This document shows, piece after piece, positions 61,669-64,000 of a stretch of 64,000 nt of DNA. Both the position numbers and the translations under genes were made by a program. The number at the start of each line of letters is the position of its first letter. The stretch's first letter is position 1. The notes beneath the pieces are model-generated. The model ran no database searches. It saw nothing but the letters and a program-made list of their open reading frames with translations, and had not been told where the DNA came from. Location: assembly GCF_002980575.1 (NCBI RefSeq), contig NZ_PVBS01000002.1, forward strand, positions 124,001 through 188,000, written 5' to 3'. Source of the stretch: Sphingobacterium gobiense (GTDB lineage Bacteria; Bacteroidota; Bacteroidia; Sphingobacteriales; Sphingobacteriaceae).

Positions 61669-63405
61669 ATGTCTAAATATTACAACTTTATTAAACATTT
61701 GAAAATTGTTATATACATTATCCGGAAGTCGAAACTTTTTGCTGTAAGCACGCTGGTTATGTGCTTCAACAGTTTATCCGCGGATGCTCAAAATAAACTT
61801 TCAGATAATATACAATTGCCAAAATTCGAAGGAGCGACTATAAGAGAGATTTTTGACGTATTGAAACAAGATCAATCGGTTCTTTTTTCCTACAACAGCC
61901 AGTTGCTAAATTTAGATGAAGAAGTTAATGTAGATCGTTATCAAGGCCTGTTAGTCGGTTATTTGGAAAAACTACTCGGAGAAAAATATAGTTTTAAAGA
62001 AGCCAATTCGCACATCATTATTACGTATGCCCCGCAACGGATGGATGTAAGCACGGTTGATATGGATACCATCAAAAATAATCGAACGAAGATTTCCGGT
62101 TATGTCAAAGACATCCGTACAGATATGCCTGTTAAGTTTGTCACGGTGTATGACGGCACGGCATATCAATTTTCTACATTGACAGACAAAAGCGGATACT
62201 TCGAATTAGATGTTAAGAATCCAGCACCTACTTTTACGATAGCGATGAGTAAAGAAAATTATCGAGATACAGCGCTAGTTTTATTGCTCCCGATAGAGGT
62301 TTCACGCAAGGGTAAGGAAAGGAAAACAGGATATTATCATGCTTCAGATTCGAGCAAAATGATCTCGAACACCGCTTTTGGGAGGTTTTTTACCAGTTCT
62401 AGACAGCGCGTTCAAAATCTTAACTTAGGAGGTTTCTTTGTGTATAGCCCTTTTCAGATTTCGATGACTCCAGGATTGGGCACTCACGGATTTTTCAATT
62501 CGCAGATCGTTAATAAGTTCTCTCTAAATATCATAGGGGGGTATACAGCGGGTGTAACGGGAACAGAACTTGCTGGAGCATTTAATGTCAACCAATTTGA
62601 CATGCAAGGCGTTCAATTCGCCGGTCTATTCAATGTCGTAGGAGGCGATGTTCGAGGCTTTCAGGCTGCAGGAGTTAGTAATGTTGGATTGAATAAATTG
62701 TCTGGTGTTCAATTGGCAGGAATATGGAATAGCATAGACACGGTTGCTTCCGGGATACAGTTGACGGGAGGAATCAATCTGGCTAATAATGCTGTGCAGG
62801 GCATACAATTTGCCGGTGTGATGAATTTAGCTAAAAGCGAGGTCGGAAGTCAATTCGCAGGAGGTATTAATATCGCTCAGAAAGTACGTGGTGTGCAGCT
62901 TGCTGTTATTAATATGGCCGATAGTAGCGACTACCCTATAGGTGTGTTTAACTGGATAAAAAATGGTTCTCGTCAATTGTCATTGGGACTTGATGAGAGC
63001 AAGTTCATGGGTTTGAGCTTCAGAAGCGGCGGCCGGGTGATGTACAGCGTCTTGGGAGTAGGTACTTACCTAAACGACGGTCACTTTAAATACGGAATTG
63101 AAGCTGGTATCGGTGCACATCTTATACAACGGACAAGCTTTACGCTGTCGACAGAATTGGTTCATCGAACGCATTTTGATGAAGACCTTAAATATAATGA
63201 TACCAATCGCAGTTCATTGCGGGTCATACCCGCGATGAACTTGAGCCGACAACTTCAAGTATATGCTGCCCCATCGCTGACGTATTCGGAGGCAATACAT
63301 CCCGGATTGGCGAATAAAGGTGTGATCTGGAAAGCCTGGGGAGCAGACCAGAGACGGAATACCTTTCATGGTGGAGGAACTGTTGGCTTGACCTACCGAT
63401 TTTAA
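61669..63405 (+). CDS. STN-domain protein with surface-repeat (GVQFAG) region, no TonB-dependent barrel
   Basis: A 578-residue exported protein, starting after a long basic N-terminus and a signal peptide ending SADAQ (about residue 42). An STN domain (about 50-125: FEGATIREIFDVLKQDQSVLF) binds signals from FecR-type anti-sigmas. A carboxypeptidase-regulatory-like domain follows (about 138-215, ISGYVKDIRTDMPVKFVTVY). Residues ~295-418 hold about eight repeats of xxVxGVQFAGxxNxx, as in LA_2272-type surface proteins, and the C-terminus is barrel-like (GLTYRF). No plug or TonB box is found. It is the third gene of the sigma-FecR operon (7 nt gap). The frame opens at 61639, but the ATG at 61669 (MSKYYNFIKHLKI) starts the signal region. 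Confidence 0.85.
   Translation: MSKYYNFIKHLKIVIYIIRKSKLFAVSTLVMCFNSLSADAQNKLSDNIQLPKFEGATIREIFDVLKQDQSVLFSYNSQLLNLDEEVNVDRYQGLLVGYLEKLLGEKYSFKEANSHIIITYAPQRMDVSTVDMDTIKNNRTKISGYVKDIRTDMPVKFVTVYDGTAYQFSTLTDKSGYFELDVKNPAPTFTIAMSKENYRDTALVLLLPIEVSRKGKERKTGYYHASDSSKMISNTAFGRFFTSSRQRVQNLNLGGFFVYSPFQISMTPGLGTHGFFNSQIVNKFSLNIIGGYTAGVTGTELAGAFNVNQFDMQGVQFAGLFNVVGGDVRGFQAAGVSNVGLNKLSGVQLAGIWNSIDTVASGIQLTGGINLANNAVQGIQFAGVMNLAKSEVGSQFAGGINIAQKVRGVQLAVINMADSSDYPIGVFNWIKNGSRQLSLGLDESKFMGLSFRSGGRVMYSVLGVGTYLNDGHFKYGIEAGIGAHLIQRTSFTLSTELVHRTHFDEDLKYNDTNRSSLRVIPAMNLSRQLQVYAAPSLTYSEAIHPGLANKGVIWKAWGADQRRNTFHGGGTVGLTYRF
62554..62922 (+). repeat. In-frame repeat array encoding GVQFAGxxN units
   Basis: About eight units of roughly 48 bases each encode a 16-residue motif (VTGTELAGAFNVN, DMQGVQFAGLFNV, VRGFQAAGVSNV, LSGVQLAGIWN, ASGIQLTGGIN, VQGIQFAGVMN, SQFAGGIN, VRGVQLAVIN). 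The DNA units have diverged, so the array is old and under protein-level constraint. Confidence 0.8.
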
Positions 63406-63553
63406 TCGGTATTTCCTTTCCATGGCGCGGTAAACGTGGCGGCAGTGCCACTGTAGTACACATACAAATGCATTATTGTATGTAAGAGGAACTTTATGTA
63501 GGTTTGGATAGATAAAACATATTGTGTATTTACGAAATCCTCTTGGGGTGGAG

Positions 63554-64000
63554 ATGATGCAGAAAGAAATTGAAATCAAGGACAAAATGGATGGTCAGCA
63601 ACTGATCAAAGTTAGGCGATTTGATCAGTCTAAGCATCATACCACGGCTCATAAACATAATGGCTACCTAGAATTGGTGTTCTTGGCAGAAACTTCAGGG
63701 AAACATTATATTGATGGTCGAGAAATTGTTGTTAAGGCGCCTTGTGTGCTGGTTATTCAACAAGGAAATGTTCATCATTGGGAATTGGCGCTTCCGGTAG
63801 TAGGTTACGTGGTTTTAGTGAAGAAACCATTCGTTGACCGGTCCTTGGATTTTGAAATTAACCGCCTTGTCAAGGAGATAGGGAAGTATAACACGATTTA
63901 CCTGAAAAACGGTCAGTATCTTCAACGCCTTTTGGAAATGCTTCAGGAAGAAAAGAATATGGTCTGCCAAGAGGGTTTGCTCAAAGTTATTTTGGCAAAA
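63554..64000 (+). CDS. AraC-type regulator, N-terminal part (cut by window end)
   Basis: An open frame from ATG 63554 runs to the window edge for 149 codons with no stop. It reads MMQKEIEIKDKMDGQQLIKV, then an AraC-binding cupin-like region with HKHNGYLELVFLAETSGKHY and QGNVHHWELALP. This is the sensor domain; the two HTH motifs would lie beyond the window. The position after the STN-protein gene, same strand, could make it a regulator of that system, but a 148-nt gap separates them. The second ATG at 63557 is equally possible. Confidence 0.65.
   Translation, partial: MMQKEIEIKDKMDGQQLIKVRRFDQSKHHTTAHKHNGYLELVFLAETSGKHYIDGREIVVKAPCVLVIQQGNVHHWELALPVVGYVVLVKKPFVDRSLDFEINRLVKEIGKYNTIYLKNGQYLQRLLEMLQEEKNMVCQEGLLKVILAK

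Overview
The window is a 64 kb stretch of chromosome from a Bacteroidota member, most likely family Sphingobacteriaceae (Sphingobacterium/Pedobacter/Olivibacter-like). The evidence is the gene set (GldH, RicT/PSP1, BshC, FecR with a DUF4974 tail, DUF4295 after L28/L33, a SusC-type plug domain), the near absence of Shine-Dalgarno sequences, and repeated TAnnTTTG promoter motifs, which are the Bacteroidota sigma-70 -7 element. Base composition looks AT-leaning by eye. The genus cannot be fixed from the sequence alone. Both ends cut genes: dxs loses its 5' part and an AraC-type regulator loses its 3' part.

Region 1 (1-11.5 kb) holds core functions. dxs and dnaA are separated by a very T-rich gap. 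A reverse-strand operon holB-ricT-gldH-lpxK diverges from a forward series dnaN, dedA, yicC, gmk, nadD. Region 2 (11.5-17.4 kb) is accessory: a bacteriophytochrome histidine kinase, then a reverse-strand uronate/pectin catabolism cluster (Dabb-domain lipoprotein, kduI, DUF4861 protein, kduD). Region 3 (17.4-33.5 kb) is mixed housekeeping: surE, mqnD, secA followed by SPOR/M20/TPK-like/GNAT genes, an M28 peptidase and a rhodanese gene diverging across a long palindrome, glutamate dehydrogenase, two tiny membrane proteins bracketed by REP-like palindromes, gcvT, a TruC-like pseudouridine synthase and three small envelope proteins.

Region 4 (33.5-47.8 kb) has cspA, recO, rpmB-rpmG-DUF4295, ftsY, rimO, bshC, a Crp-type regulator, two guanidino-group hydrolases of the arginine deiminase/DDAH superfamily, gcvP, a DUF1080 protein and a peptidoglycan amidase lipoprotein. 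Region 5 (47.8-59.3 kb) has an unrecognised conserved cytoplasmic protein, Nudix, a phosphohexomutase, a lipoprotein, an enoyl-CoA hydratase-like gene, an orphan ExbD, an 884-residue plug-domain protein with no beta barrel, purD, tRNA-Glu with a textbook promoter, and another lipoprotein.

Region 6 (59.1-64 kb) is the most unusual. It starts with the decayed C-terminus of a zinc-type alcohol dehydrogenase and a small beta-barrel gene. Then comes an ECF sigma factor - FecR anti-sigma - STN-domain module. Its third gene is not a TonB-dependent transporter: it joins an STN signalling domain and a carboxypeptidase-regulatory-like domain to about eight 16-residue 'GVQFAGxxN' repeats. This is the best candidate here for an undescribed cell-surface signalling system. 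No CRISPR array, insertion sequence or rRNA gene was seen.
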